Assembly (NCBI GenBank): GCA_905221605.1
Contig: CAJNDS010002791.1
Span: 62,001-126,000 of the forward strand
Direction: 5' to 3'
Length of the DNA: 64,000 nt
From: Symbiodinium natans
Lineage: Eukaryota; Sar; Dinophyceae; Suessiales; Symbiodiniaceae
Part shown: piece by piece, positions 46,221 through 55,054 of the stretch
Layout of the letters: every line of letters begins with the position of its first letter
How positions within the stretch are numbered: the stretch's first letter is position 1
The notes under the pieces: generated by a model
Databases searched by the model: none
What the model was told of the DNA's origin: nothing
What the model saw: only the letters and a program-made list of their open reading frames with translations
Made by a program: the position numbers and the translations under genes

Positions 46221-46321
46221 ACCCTAAACCCTAAACCCTAAACCCTAAACCCTAAACCCTAAACCCTAAACCCTAAACCCTAAACCCTAAACCCTAAACC
46301 CTAAACCCTAAACCCTAAACC
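46217..46321. repeat. Perfect CCCTAAA tract
   Basis: Fifteen perfect units continuing the coding CCCTACTAC array without a break. Confidence 0.97.
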
Positions 46322-46389
46322 CAACCAACAACCTATTTAACCTCCAAGCCCCCCACAACTCAAAACCTCTGAACCCTTATCTCCAAGAA

Positions 46390-46449
46390 AAGAATCGGCG
46401 CACGATCAGCGCCCACTTGCATGTGTCTGCTTCTTCAACCCTGATCCCT
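46390..46449 (+). CDS. Exon-like: NRRTISAHLHVSASS
   Basis: After ATCTCCAAG; all three frames are open, so only moderate support. Confidence 0.4.
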
Positions 46450-46702
46450 AAACCCCGAACCCTGAACCCTGAGCCCTACCCCCAAGCCCTAAACCCTAAA
46501 ACCCTAAACCTTAAACCCTAAAACCCTCCAAGAAGGGAACCTCTTAGGGGTACATCCTTAACACTCCGAGTATGACTCTCTTGACCCCCAAACCCTAAAC
46601 CCCAAACCCCATACCCTAAACCCTAAACCCTAAGCCCTAAACCCTAAACCCTAAACCCTAACCTTTTAAGGGGGTCCGAGTTTGACTCACTCTCTTGGCA
46701 AG

Positions 46703-46783
46703 CGGGCCTTTCGAGGACGAAGCCGACGCCAGCTCCCGAGTTATCCGGGTGATCAACTACAAGGCCCAGGCTGGGACCATGAG
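46703..46783 (+). CDS. Exon: GPFEDEADASSRVIRVIN...
   Basis: Reads GPFEDEADASSRVIRVINYK then AQAGTM; acceptor CTTGGCAAG after a family N-like part, then nine perfect TTTAGGG units. Confidence 0.85.
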
Positions 46784-46969
46784 TTAGGGTTTAGGGTTTA
46801 GGGTTTAGGGTTTAGGGTTTAGGGTTTAGGGTTTAGGGTTTAGGGTTTAGGGACGTCCTCTTAGAACCCTAGAAACCCTGGCGCTGTCACTCGCGTCTTA
46901 AGCCCAAACCCTTCTCCCTCAACCCCGAAACTCAGGGGCTTAGGGGAATTCGGGGATTTCGAGTATCAG

Positions 46970-47009
46970 GCCCTGCTTTCACAACACCCGCTCGTTTGCA
47001 AGTCTAACT
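46970..47009 (+). CDS. Exon-like: ALLSQHPLVCKSN
   Basis: Acceptor GAGTATCAG; a G run follows at 47030-47041. Confidence 0.5.
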
Positions 47010-47136
47010 AATGTTTTTTGGGAGGGAAGGGGGGGGGGGGGAGGGGGGCGGATAGGGTTTAGGTTGAGGGTTCAGGTTTTTGGGGTGCGTTTGACCATTT
47101 GCATGCGCCTAGATTTTAATTTAGCTTGCGGGGGGC

Positions 47137-47291
47137 AGGAGCTGTCTGCTTGAAACGGAAGGCCTCGATTTGTGCAACCAGCTGCGTTCCAAGCCCTCAA
47201 ACCCCAGAAGTTCCAGTTTAGTCCCTTAGGATCCCCTGCACAACGAACCACTCTACTACAAACCTCCCCAAGCCTGACCCCAAAGTTCCCC
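47137..47291 (+). CDS. Coding segment before a family B element, frame unsure
   Basis: One frame AGAVCLKRKASICATSCVPS..., the other QPAAFQALKPQKFQFSPLG then SPAQRTTLLQTSPSLTPKF. The second reaches the element border. Confidence 0.5.
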
Positions 47292-47294
47292 CCC

Positions 47295-47517
47295 ACTTGG
47301 AGGTTCAGGGCACTTATATTACCACTTGTAACTATACTTACAAGCCCCCTAAGTCCTCTTAGAAGGTCATAAGTAGACTTACAATTGGGGTTATAACTTA
47401 TAACCCAAAAGCCCTAAACCCTAAACCTAAACCTCAAACCTAAACCCTAAACCCTAAACCCTCAACCCTAAACCCTAAACCCTTAATAGAGCTTATAAGT
47501 ACCCACGAACCTCCAAG
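47295..47517. mobile_element. Family B element with a long telomere insert
   Basis: CACTTGGAGGTTCAGGGCAC...CACGAACCTCCAAG with about 80 bp CCCTAAA variants at 47403-47482. The terminal AG is the next acceptor. Confidence 0.85.
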
Positions 47518-47619
47518 CAGCCTCCGCTGAAGAAGGTGCCACCGCGAGACGTAGATGGGCTGAAGCAGCTGCTAGAGACGGAGGTGTGGCAAGTTCGGTT
47601 CGTTGGAGTTTCGGGCCTA
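47518..47619 (+). CDS. Exon: QPPLKKVPPRDVDGLKQL...
   Basis: Reads QPPLKKVPPRDVDGLKQLLE then TEVWQVRFVGVSG. It starts exactly at the end of the family B element. Confidence 0.85.
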
Positions 47620-47722
47620 AACCGTAAGCCCCAATCCCCAAGCCCTAAACCCTAAACCCCAAGCCCTAAACCCTAAACCCTAAACCCCAAACCCCACACC
47701 CTAAACCCCAAACCCGGGTTTT

Positions 47723-47778
47723 CGGACATTTGAAGGCGCGGGATGTTCCAGGGTGCAGATCGGCTCGAAACCCTGGTG
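47723..47778 (+). CDS. Exon-like before a family B element
   Basis: TFEGAGCSRVQIGSKPW in one frame, LKARDVPGCRSARNPG in another. Confidence 0.45.
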
Positions 47779-47971
47779 CTTGGAGGTTCATGGTACTTGT
47801 TAACCTATTACAACTGTACATCTAACTGTACTTGAAGGGGTTTAGGGTTTAGGGTTTAGGGTTTAGGAACTGTACTTATAACTGTACTTCTAACCATATT
47901 CGGGCACTCAAGGGGCTTAGTGGGTTATGAGTACAGATATAATTGGTTAATAGGCACCATGAACCTCCAAG
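47779..47971. mobile_element. Family B element with TTTAGGG insert
   Basis: CTTGGAGGTTCATGGTACTT...CACCATGAACCTCCAAG; four TTTAGGG units at 47838-47866, opposite in orientation to the insert at 47403. Confidence 0.85.
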
Positions 47972-48028
47972 TACCCCTCGCAGTCAACACGGTAGCCCAA
48001 GACCCGAAGCCTACATCCTGGAGTGTAG
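47972..48028 (+). CDS. Exon: PLAVNTVAQDPKPTSWSV
   Basis: Starts at the family B end; a second frame (TPRSQHGSPRPEAYILEC) is also open. Confidence 0.55.
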
Positions 48029-48107
48029 GGCTAAGGGTTTAGGGTTTAGACTGCAGGGCTTAATTAGGGCGTAGGGTTAGGGGTTTGGGGTTTAGAGTTT
48101 AGGGTTC

Positions 48108-48154
48108 CCTGATGCTGCGACCGACTCCGTGCTTGCCACTCCCACTTTCAACTA
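48108..48154 (+). CDS. Exon: PDAATDSVLATPTFN
   Basis: Ends at strong donor GTGAGTG. Confidence 0.55.
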
Positions 48155-48235
48155 GTGAGTGCGTCCCCATGAAGAAATCCTAAACCCCAAGCCTGAGCCC
48201 TTGGACCCCTGGTCTTCTCTTCAGCACTATGGGCG

Positions 48236-48440
48236 CATGCCTGCATGCATGCGTATGTATCATATACATACACATGTACTTATGCATATGTGAGACGATG
48301 TGCATATATATATATATATGTGTGTGTGTGGGTGTGTAATAATATTCTACCATGTCACATCATCTCATAGCAGATCATATATATATATATATACACGCAT
48401 AGATGCATACATGATATACACATATGCATATACACATGTG
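48236..48440. repeat. ATGCATG / TA / TG microsatellite cluster
   Basis: TGCATGCATGCG, (TA)n, (TG)n and their inverted partners (CATACACATG, TATACACATATGCAT) form a weak long palindrome. Confidence 0.7.
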
Positions 48441-48579
48441 TTTTTCATGTAATTAACTTTCTAGGTTTTCGGGGCGGGGTGGCTAAGATTACTAAACCAC
48501 CTCACGGAAAACTTTGATGCCCAGCTACACCGATTCCCATAACCCTGAACCCCAGCCTAAACCCTAAACCCTAAACCCC

Positions 48580-48684
48580 GAGTTCTTTGGACATGGATCT
48601 CTCACAAGCCGGACTGAGCCCCAGCAAAGGTACCTTGCGCTTGTTCTCTTAGAGCTCTTGCGAGGGCCTATGCTAGAGCCATAA
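48580..48684 (+). CDS. Exon: EFFGHGSLTSRTEPQQRY...
   Basis: Reads EFFGHGSLTSRTEPQQRYLA then LVLLELLRGPMLEP and TAA. Confidence 0.7.
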   Translation, partial: EFFGHGSLTSRTEPQQRYLALVLLELLRGPMLEP

Positions 48685-48699
48685 GCCCGAAACCCTGCA

Positions 48700-48795
48700 A
48701 GTATAATCGAAGGGTAGCTCGTGCCCTTGGGCATTAGGTATTTAAGGGATATATAAGGTTCCCCTTTTAAGGGCCTATATTCAGGGAGCAACTGC
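48700..48795. mobile_element. Family H element
   Basis: GCTCGTGCCCTTGGGCATTA...AAGGGCCTATATTCAGGGAG. Confidence 0.6.
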
Positions 48796-48857
48796 CCTAA
48801 GATCAAACTACAAGCTGCTCGCAAACCGAACTAAACCACAGAGTTCTCTGCCTAAGA
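48796..48857 (+). CDS. Exon-like: NYKLLANRTKPQSSLPK
   Basis: At the right end of family H; then decayed CCCTAAA. Confidence 0.45.
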
Positions 48858-48936
48858 CCCTAAACCCGAAGCCCCAAACCCTGTACCCCAAACCCTATAC
48901 CCGAAACCCTAAACCCTAAAATATCCTAAGCCCGAA

Positions 48937-49165
48937 AGCTCTTTCGCCAAACTCCCACTGGAGCAGGAGAGAGCCATATTGTTTTCCGTTGATTGCTTGG
49001 GCCTGGGAGGCCCCCACTGCTTGGGTTCGGTTTGGAACTGTTACTGGGTCTTGGAGTACTATACTTTAATATTTTTTGTTCTGGGTTCCTATTATAGCTA
49101 CTCATACCTAAAAAGTATATGCTTTTTTGCCAGGGTCTACTCCAAAGCTAAGGTTAAAGGTTTGC
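48937..49165 (+). CDS. Coding segment, frame unsure
   Basis: KALSPNSHWSRREPYCFPLI... (to 49067) or a hydrophobic frame LGLGGPHCLGSVWNCYWVLE... running to 49165, partly through a family F-like piece. Confidence 0.4.
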
Positions 49166-49455
49166 TTGAGGGTTTAGGGTTTGGGAGGTTGGTTTAGGCT
49201 GTAGGGGTTGAGGGTTTAGGCAGTTTGTTTGGGTTTTCGGGGCTGAGGGTTTAGGGCTCAGGGGCTGAGACTTTCGGCATTTGGGATTTAGGGTTTAGGG
49301 CTCAAAGGCTTAGAGTTTTGCAGGTTCTCTTTTTTTGTGGGGGGGGTGGACGGGTGGACGGGGGGGGCGGGGGGGTCCAGGGCCGGTCTAGGGCTCAGCA
49401 ATATCGACTTGGGGTTTATAGTTGCTGGTTCTTAGAAAGCACTGTAGCGAAGTAG

Positions 49456-49573
49456 CGATTCGGGCAACCCGTTCCGGGCAACTCTGATTCCTTGACCCTC
49501 CTTCCCTACCTAAGAACCCGAAACCCTCAGCCCAGCAAGTTAAGGGCCTCCGGGCCCCTGCAGGGCCTGAAGC
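49456..49573 (+). CDS. Possible exon: RFGQPVPGNSDSLTLLPY...
   Basis: 40 codons RFGQPVPGNSDSLTLLPYLR then TRNPQPSKLRASGPLQG; the minus strand is open too. Confidence 0.35.
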
Positions 49574-49597
49574 CCTGAGCCCCGCACTGTGCGCCCC

Positions 49598-49715
49598 TCC
49601 ATATGGGGGTTTCTGAAATTGGGGGGGGGGGGGAATTTTTTTGGGCATTAGAAGGGAATCCTACTATTTGGGGGGGCTATACTAGGGGTCCCTTGTTTTT
49701 GTAAGCCCCTCCATA
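49598..49715. mobile_element. Family G element
   Basis: CTCCATATGGGGGTTTCTGA...GGGGGGGCTATACTAGGGGTC...TGTAAGCCCCTCCATAT; inverted ends plus a G run. Confidence 0.7.
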
Positions 49716-49770
49716 TCAAGCCACCCCCCCCGCCCAATCCGGAGCCGACCCATCTCGAAGCAACGCAGGT

Positions 49771-49806
49771 ACAGAAATGACCCATGTGGTGGAGGACGGG
49801 TGTAGG
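49771..49806 (+). CDS. Exon-like: TEMTHVVEDGCR
   Basis: Acceptor GCAACGCAG. Confidence 0.4.
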
Positions 49807-49851
49807 GTTCAGGATTCCGGGTTTCGGGTTCAGGGTTTGGAGTTTAGTTTT

Positions 49852-49998
49852 TTTGGCGTCTTCCTTGCAAGACCAGAGCAGCAAGCCTTTAGGTTGGAAC
49901 TTCACGAAGCAAACACCTGGCGGAATCCTAACCCACCCACTCACACACACCCCACTTTTGCCTCCTTCTCTTCTTTACACGCTCCTATTTGTTCAAGG
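49852..49998 (+). CDS. Exon: GVFLARPEQQAFRLELHE...
   Basis: Reads GVFLARPEQQAFRLELHEAN then TWRNPNPPTHTHPTFAS, FSSLHAPICSR. Confidence 0.6.
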
Positions 49999-50127
49999 GT
50001 TTGGGGTTTAGGGTTTTCAGGGTTTTCAGGGTTTCAATCCTAATCCCCAATCCCTTTCAGGTTCAAGCTAGGATGCCCCGTAGGGTTTAGGGTTTCGGGT
50101 TTAGGGTTACTCGCTCCTAATTTTCAG

Positions 50128-50238
50128 CCCCTGGACTATGTGGGTCCCCATTTGCCTACTCTCTCCTGTTTGGGGAGGGGGGGACGGCCTGGTTTAGTGC
50201 TTCGGGCTTCGGGTCACACACTTGGTTATCAGCCCTAA
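50128..50238 (+). CDS. Exon: PLDYVGPHLPTLSCLGRG...
   Basis: Reads PLDYVGPHLPTLSCLGRGGR then PGLVLRASGHTLGYQP and TAA; acceptor AATTTTCAG. Confidence 0.6.
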   Translation, partial: PLDYVGPHLPTLSCLGRGGRPGLVLRASGHTLGYQP

Positions 50239-50242
50239 ACTT

Positions 50243-50436
50243 GGAATGTTGCCCCTTAAACTAACAGTCCTCAATAGGTATTAATCTTACTTCGCCTTTA
50301 GGTGAACTTTAAACTTTTTGGGTTTCCTTATTTAGTAGAAATATTAAAGTTTAACCTTTTTTTCACCTTGGTTATTGGAGAAGTAAGTAATTGGGTACTA
50401 TAATCCCTATTATGGACTGGTAGTATAAGGGGCTAC
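50243..50436. mobile_element. Family D element interrupted by family E
   Basis: Family D arms TTGCCCCTTAAACTAACAG...GGACTGGTAGTATAAGGGGC surround a complete family E element (50286-50387) with TAAT on both sides. Confidence 0.85.
50286..50387. mobile_element. Family E element inside family D
   Basis: CTTACTTCGCC...GGAGAAGTAAG; TAAT before and after it. Deleting it restores a family D sequence of normal length. Confidence 0.85.
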
Positions 50437-50591
50437 ATCCCAACCATCAACTCTTAAACCTTGAAACCGTAAACCCTAAACCCTAAACCCTAAACCCTAA
50501 ATCCTAAACCCTAAACCCTAAACCCTAAACCCTAAACCCTAAACCCTAAACCCTAAACCCTAAACCCTAAACCCTAAACCCTAAACCCTAG

Positions 50592-50671
50592 CTACTGTGC
50601 CTGAACAGTTGCTCAGTCAACTCAAGCGTAACACGCGCACCTCTTGGTTCGAGTACCAAACTCTCCCATAG
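50592..50671 (+). CDS. Exon: TVPEQLLSQLKRNTRTSW...
   Basis: Reads TVPEQLLSQLKRNTRTSWFE then YQTLP. The acceptor is CCCTAG, one base from the telomere unit, at the end of a long CCCTAAA tract. Confidence 0.8.
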
Positions 50672-50784
50672 CATTCAAACCTCGAGCTCCCGAAAAACCT
50701 CCAGGCCTTAAGGCAACTGCGGTTAGTTTAAGGGTTAGGGTTTAGGGTCTAGGGTCTAGGGTTTAGGGTTTAGCGTTTAGGGTT

Positions 50785-50913
50785 ACCCCCGGCACTTCCA
50801 ATGGTCCAAGGAACCCTAAGAAGCAAGGGCCTCAGGAGCAGCTTCGTGGGTGTATTTTGGGATCTTACAGGCCCCAAGCTCTAAACGCCGAAGCTACTAG
50901 CTGTCGGTTCTGA
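50785..50913 (+). CDS. Exon: TPGTSNGPRNPKKQGPQE...
   Basis: 42 codons: TPGTSNGPRNPKKQGPQEQL then RGCILGSYRPQALNAEAT, SCRF and TGA. Confidence 0.7.
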   Translation, partial: TPGTSNGPRNPKKQGPQEQLRGCILGSYRPQALNAEATSCRF

Positions 50914-51004
50914 TGTGGGGGTTTACTTACGATGATAGGGTTTAAGGTTTAGGGTTTAGGGTTTAGGGTTTAGGGTTTAGGGTTTAGGGTTTAGGGTTTA
51001 GTGG

Positions 51005-51090
51005 GCACCTTCTTGGGGTCCCTTTTAAAGGGTGGTCCTACTATTTGGGGGTGTTTATTCGGGGTCCCTGATTTTCGTAGACTCCCATGT
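51005..51090. mobile_element. Family G element
   Basis: CACCTTCTTGGGGTCC...ATTTGGGGGTGTTTATTCGG...TCGTAGACTCCCATGTG. Confidence 0.6.
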
Positions 51091-51189
51091 GGCAGCGGCG
51101 TGGGCCAGGAGCTATCTAGTTTGCGATCCACGTATCGCGATGTGTTGGACGAGGACCTACATTGTGAGGCCGTTGCCCTAACCCTATAA
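51091..51189 (+). CDS. Exon: GSGVGQELSSLRSTYRDV...
   Basis: Reads GSGVGQELSSLRSTYRDVLD then EDLHCEAVALTL and TAA; starts at the end of family G. Confidence 0.8.
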   Translation, partial: GSGVGQELSSLRSTYRDVLDEDLHCEAVALTL

Positions 51190-51224
51190 ACCCTAAGCCC
51201 TAAACCCCTAAACCCATTTTTAGA

Positions 51225-51305
51225 GTTTAGGTTCCCTTATAGGCTTACAGGCCCCTTGAAAACAAAAAAGGGCGCTCTTTTATTCCTAGGTTACTCTTGG
51301 GTCTA
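51225..51305. mobile_element. Family F fragment
   Basis: GGTTCCCTTATAGG...AAAAGGGCGCTCTTTTATTCC...GGTTACTCTTGGG. Confidence 0.5.
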
Positions 51306-51495
51306 GAGCCCTATAAAAGCCCTTCAGTGCCCTATAGAGCCCTTTTAGATCCCTATGGTGTTTAGGGTTCAGGTTGTTGGCTTTAGGGTTTAGGGTTTAG
51401 GGTTTAGGGTTTAGGGTTTAGGGTTTAGGGTTTAGGGTTTAGGGTTTAGGGTTTAGGGTTTAGGGTTTAGGGTTTAGGGCAAAACACGAAACCCC

Positions 51496-51590
51496 AAATA
51501 CACCTGCGGGAATGAGGAGCCGGCTTGCGTAGCAAGCGTTTGGGATCCGGACGCGCAGCGGCAGAATGCAGTCCAGAGAGGCTCAGGGGT
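51496..51590 (+). CDS. Exon: KYTCGNEEPACVASVWDP...
   Basis: Reads KYTCGNEEPACVASVWDPDA then QRQNAVQRGS; very GC-rich third positions. Confidence 0.75.
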
Positions 51591-51721
51591 TTGGGGGGGT
51601 TTAGGGCTTAGTAAGGGCTTAGGGTTGGGGGTTTAGGGTTTAGGGTTAAGGGTTCAGGGTTCAGGGTTTAGGGTTTAGGGTTTGGAGTTTGGGGTTTAGG
51701 GTTTGGGGGCGTAGGGTTCAG

Positions 51722-51789
51722 GTTGTAGTGTTCTCCTGGAGCTCTGCTTACCTTTCCTGTCTGTCTTGGGAGGAATCTTGTTGTTCCCC
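51722..51789 (+). CDS. Exon: VVVFSWSSAYLSCLSWEE...
   Basis: Reads VVVFSWSSAYLSCLSWEESC then CSP; acceptor GGGTTCAG. Confidence 0.55.
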
Positions 51790-51799
51790 AGAATTTGGG

Positions 51800-52505
51800 G
51801 GGAGGGGGGGGGGGGGGGGGGGGGATTAGGGAGACCCTTGAAAGGGGACCCTTTCTCAACCCCCTTACTGAGAGGGTCTACATCACCAAGGGCCCCTATT
51901 CCTACCTCCGAATAAGAAGGTTCTGCCCAAACCCTAAACCCTAAACCCTAAACCCTAAACCCTAAACCCTAAACCCTAAACCCTAAACCCTAAACCCTAA
52001 ACCCTGAACCTGGGAGTCCCAGTTAGGCGTTGGCGTTGTAGGGATGACGGGGATACCTCGATAGGGGTTCGCGGAGGAAGGCTTTGAGGATGTAGGGTTC
52101 AGGGTTCAGGGTTCAGGGTTTAGGGTTTAGGGTTTAGGGTTTAGGGTTTAGGGGTTCGGGTTTAGGTTTAGGGCTACAGGGCTTGTACGTTAAAGTCCTC
52201 CCGCATTTAGCGCCGTATGGTTCAGTCAGCTCAGAATAGCGAAAGCAAAGCATAGCCAAGCATAGTAGAGCCGCAGAAAACCTCTTACCAGGCGCCAGTA
52301 ACACGCTCAAGCCGCATGCTCAGCTTCCGTGGTCGGGGGGGGGGGGGGGTTAAAGTTTACTTCTTGGACTTTCGCCCACCACCTCCATGTGGGGATTTTG
52401 GAGGTTTAGGGGTTCAGGGATTAGGGTTTATGTAGGGCCTGCTATAGGGGTTTTGTAGGGAGTTGGCTGGGTTTAAGGTCTAGTCTTGGTTTCAGGATTG
52501 GCAAA
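51800..52505. other. Intron-like region
   Basis: G run (51808-51824), family Y element (51828-51915), eleven CCCTAAA units (51929-52005), a short open segment LGVGVVGMTGIP (52023-52059), TTTAGGG units (52095-52155), a GC-rich segment with two open frames (52290-52335) and a G run (52336-52350). Confidence 0.5.
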
Positions 52506-52509
52506 TAAG

Positions 52510-52598
52510 GGTCTCCCATTCATATGCCCCCAACATATGTCAGTCCCTATAGCAGCTATTCGTGGCAAGAGGGTTGAAGTGCATTCTGGTCGCAACTG
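52510..52598 (+). CDS. Exon: GLPFICPQHMSVPIAAIR...
   Basis: Reads GLPFICPQHMSVPIAAIRGK then RVEVHSGRN; donor GTGAACG. Confidence 0.65.
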
Positions 52599-52702
52599 GT
52601 GAACGGCACATCGTCTTGAGTTTAGGGCTACAGGCTTGGTTTGATAACCCTTCAGGTTTAGGACTTGGGCTGTAGGGTGCAAGCGCCCTTGGAGTGAATG
52701 AA

Positions 52703-52762
52703 GGAAGCATGTTCCATAAGGCCCTAACAAGACTCAGCAGAAGTCGTGTTCGGCCTTGGACC
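52703..52762 (+). CDS. Exon: SMFHKALTRLSRSRVRPW
   Basis: After GAATGAAG; a family F element begins at CTTGGACCCAGAG. Confidence 0.6.
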
Positions 52763-52930
52763 CAGAGTGGGCCCTTATTCCCTTTATTTAGGTTCCAGTA
52801 TCAGCCCCTAAAAGCCGAAACCCTCAACCCTATGTGGGTAATTCTCTAAATTTGGGTTTCTTTTTTGGGTGTCCTTCTTACAGGGTGACCCCTTATAATG
52901 AGTAGGAAAAAGGGACACTAATTTAGGTAA
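52743..52930. mobile_element. Family F and family V pieces
   Basis: GACCCAGAGTGGGCCCTTATTCC...GGTTCC (family F left arm), then GTAATTCTCTAAATTTGGG (family V). Confidence 0.5.
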
Positions 52931-52982
52931 CTACCCTACTTGGAGCTTCGTGGGGGGTGGGGGGAATGGCCCTAAGTAGAGG

Positions 52983-53057
52983 CGGGTGGGGGGGGGTTTT
53001 GGGGGGGGGGGGGGGGGTGGGGGGGGGTTTTGGGGGGGGGGGGGGGGGGGGGGGGGG
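52983..53057. repeat. Very G-rich run
   Basis: About 75 bases almost all G with a few T and C. It makes a glycine run in frame with the next exon, which is not believable protein. Confidence 0.95.
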
Positions 53058-53099
53058 CGGGGCGGGGTGGGGTGGGGAGCACGATAAATCGAACCGCAA

Positions 53100-53428
53100 A
53101 CCCGTGCTCCGTAACTCTGTCGCTGGCGGTGCGACGGCTGGAAATGCCGTGCGTGGTCTGCGACTGATGCCGGGGCATCTTAGCAGGTTGATCGCACGCT
53201 ACTGCTCCCAGCCAGCAGACGAGCCCGTGAAGGTCAATGACCTTGTCCAGCAGTGTGGCGTGGACAGAACCTGTGCTACACACTTCTTGAATGCTATGCG
53301 GGGTGTGGAGTGCACGGTGGACCAGTGGATGTGCAGACGCATTCTGCTCGGTTGTCATATCGAATGTGACGCCACGTCCTTGGGCTCCTACTACATCAAG
53401 TCCACCGACCCGAAGCACTCTGAGTAGC
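53100..53428 (+). CDS. Exon: NSVAGGATAGNAVRGLRL...
   Basis: About 100 codons to TAG. NSVAGGATAGNAVRGLRLMP then GHLSRLIARYCSQPADEP, VKVNDLVQQCGVDRTCAT, HFLNAMRGVECTVDQW and GCHIECDATSLGSYYIKS. Cysteine-rich helical; not recognised. The start is uncertain because of the G run upstream. Confidence 0.75.
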
Positions 53429-53443
53429 TCAAGGTTCTCGCAG

Positions 53444-53492
53444 ATCGTGTTGGCGACACGACGACGAAGCCGTCACAAACGAACCAAGAACT
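53444..53492 (+). CDS. Exon-like: IVLATRRRSRHKRTKN
   Basis: Basic segment after GGTTCTCGCAG and before a partial family B element. Confidence 0.5.
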
Positions 53493-53577
53493 GTACTTAA
53501 AGTGCCCTGATATGGTTATAAGTACAGTTATAGGTACAGTTACAATTGGCTTGTAAGTACCATGAACCTCCACGTAT
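53493..53577. mobile_element. Family B element, right half only
   Basis: CTGTACTTAAAGTGCCCTGA...GTACCATGAACCTCCACGTA; left arm missing. Confidence 0.75.
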
Positions 53578-53680
53578 GCCCTACCACCCCGTCCTGGAAA
53601 GCCGAGGCTTTGCTACCCAGACGCAATTCTGTACAGGGGCCTGGCTGGGAATCCCAGAGTCCTCTTGCCAGTTTACTTGG
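53575..53680 (+). CDS. Exon: MPYHPVLESRGFATQTQF...
   Basis: Reads MPYHPVLESRGFATQTQFCT then GAWLGIPESSCQFTWG; better third-base bias than the overlapping frame. Confidence 0.65.
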
Positions 53681-53826
53681 GGCTGGGGGGGGCTATGGGG
53701 GGGAGGGGGGGGTTAGGGGTTACGGTTTGCGGTTAAGGGGGGAGGGTTCAGAGTTTGGTGGTCTACGGTTCAGGGGTTCGGGTTTAGCGGTTGAGGATTT
53801 AGCAGTTTCCCTTTAAACTACTGAAG

Positions 53827-53937
53827 GACGAATACCCTTTGCTAGAGACCGTTCCCTCTCAAAATCTCAAAAGACACAGACACGACAGAGTCCTTAATGT
53901 AGAATATAGACTATGGGATCCGCATTATGCCATTATT
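53827..53937 (+). CDS. Exon: DEYPLLETVPSQNLKRHR...
   Basis: Reads DEYPLLETVPSQNLKRHRHD then RVLNVEYRLWDPHYAII; acceptor CTACTGAAG. A family F piece follows (53937-54020). Confidence 0.8.
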
Positions 53938-54031
53938 ACCTTTTGGGGGGTGGTTTAGGTTCCCTTATCAGCCCCTTTTAATCCCTACACCTTAAACCTT
54001 TTTCTTCCTAGGTCTCTCTCGGGTCTTGTAG

Positions 54032-54100
54032 AGCAACCCCACCTGAGTTTTCAGGATACGCTTCTGGGTACAGAGTGTCGCGCTCAAGCAATTCGAACCC
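54032..54100 (+). CDS. Exon: QPHLSFQDTLLGTECRAQ...
   Basis: Reads QPHLSFQDTLLGTECRAQAI then R; acceptor TCTTGTAG. Confidence 0.7.
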
Positions 54101-54117
54101 TAAACCCTCAACCCCAG

Positions 54118-54195
54118 GGGATGCGGGGGATGGTACTTTTTGCAAGAAAGCCCACAGTAAAAAGATACTATGCAGCATGGGCATGTCCACATTAG
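54118..54195 (+). CDS. Exon: GMRGMVLFARKPTVKRYY...
   Basis: Reads GMRGMVLFARKPTVKRYYAA then WACPH and TAG. Confidence 0.7.
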   Translation, partial: GMRGMVLFARKPTVKRYYAAWACPH

Positions 54196-54301
54196 GGCTT
54201 ACAACTTTAAGCCCGAAGCCCTAAAGAAACCTCAAACCCTAACTTGTCCGGTTTGGGATTGTTCTGAGAGGTTCCATAGGGATGGTATAGGGTTCTAATC
54301 T

Positions 54302-54420
54302 AGCCTGTACATGTTCCACTCCCCGCATTCTGTCGGGTCTGTGGCGGAGTCTCAGGGGCTAAGGCATCGCTCATGCTATTCACTTCTACAGGGACTGGCA
54401 TGGTGCTTTAGTTCGGTCCC
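54302..54420 (+). CDS. Coding segment, frame unsure
   Basis: MFHSPHSVGSVAESQGLRHR... or VHVPLPAFCRVCGGVSGAKA...; both open for about 30 codons. A family H element follows (54432-54515). Confidence 0.45.
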
Positions 54421-54540
54421 TTGCCTTTTCCAAGGGGTTCTGAAGTATGGGCCCGTGGGTTTTGTAGGGTATATTGAGGGTATACCAGGGGTCCCTAATT
54501 AAGGCCCCACATAAACCCCAAACCCTAAACAGAACCCCAC

Positions 54541-54632
54541 CGCCGCCTTCGTGCTGTGTTCTTGCAACGCGGATTTGCGCTTCACTTCGATAGGGTCCTG
54601 GCGTTCTACCTATCTGGAGGTTTCCGATATTC
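54541..54632 (+). CDS. Exon: AAFVLCSCNADLRFTSIG...
   Basis: Reads AAFVLCSCNADLRFTSIGSW then RSTYLEV; ends at a family G element (54633-54720). Confidence 0.7.
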
Positions 54633-54719
54633 GGGGTACCGTATTCGGGTCCTTATCATACGGGAATCCTGCAATTTGGGGCTCTATATTCACGGGGCCC
54701 CTCATGGTCGTAAACTCCC

Positions 54720-54806
54720 ATGTTACACGTTGTGAGTGTGTCAGGTTCACATGTTTACAAATATTGCTATCTGTTGCTACAACAGCACTTCTTTCGTACT
54801 GCCATA
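54720..54806 (+). CDS. Exon at the end of family G, frame unsure
   Basis: HVTRCECVRFTCLQILLSVA... or, from acceptor GTGTCAG, VHMFTNIAICCYNSTSFVLP; donor GTGAGTT in either case. Confidence 0.5.
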
Positions 54807-54908
54807 TGGGTGAGTTTATTGCTTTATCACTCCGACACTAAACCCTACAGCCTTAACCCTAAACCCTAAACCCTAAACCCTAAACCCTAAACCCTAAACC
54901 CTAAACCC

Positions 54909-54999
54909 TACGTTGGTGCTACACTACTTCTTCCGTCTACAGCAAGCCATGGATGCGTCTTCAGAGACGGCGACCACCTTGATCCCGCAAGGCTATGAG
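54909..54999 (+). CDS. Exon: TLVLHYFFRLQQAMDASS...
   Basis: Reads TLVLHYFFRLQQAMDASSET then ATTLIPQGYE, between CCCTAAA and TTTAGGG tracts. Confidence 0.8.
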
Positions 55000-55054
55000 G
55001 GTTTAGGGTTTAGGGTTTAGGGTTTAGGGTTCAGGGTTTGCGGCTTGGGGTTTG

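Noticed and set aside
49388-49648. Minus-strand ORF of 86 codons
   Set aside because: Ends in a C-run translation and overlaps family G; the + frame is equally open, so neither is firm.
52957-53099. N-terminal part of the 156-codon ORF (glycine run)
   Set aside because: It is read from a G homopolymer; only the part after about 53100 looks like protein.
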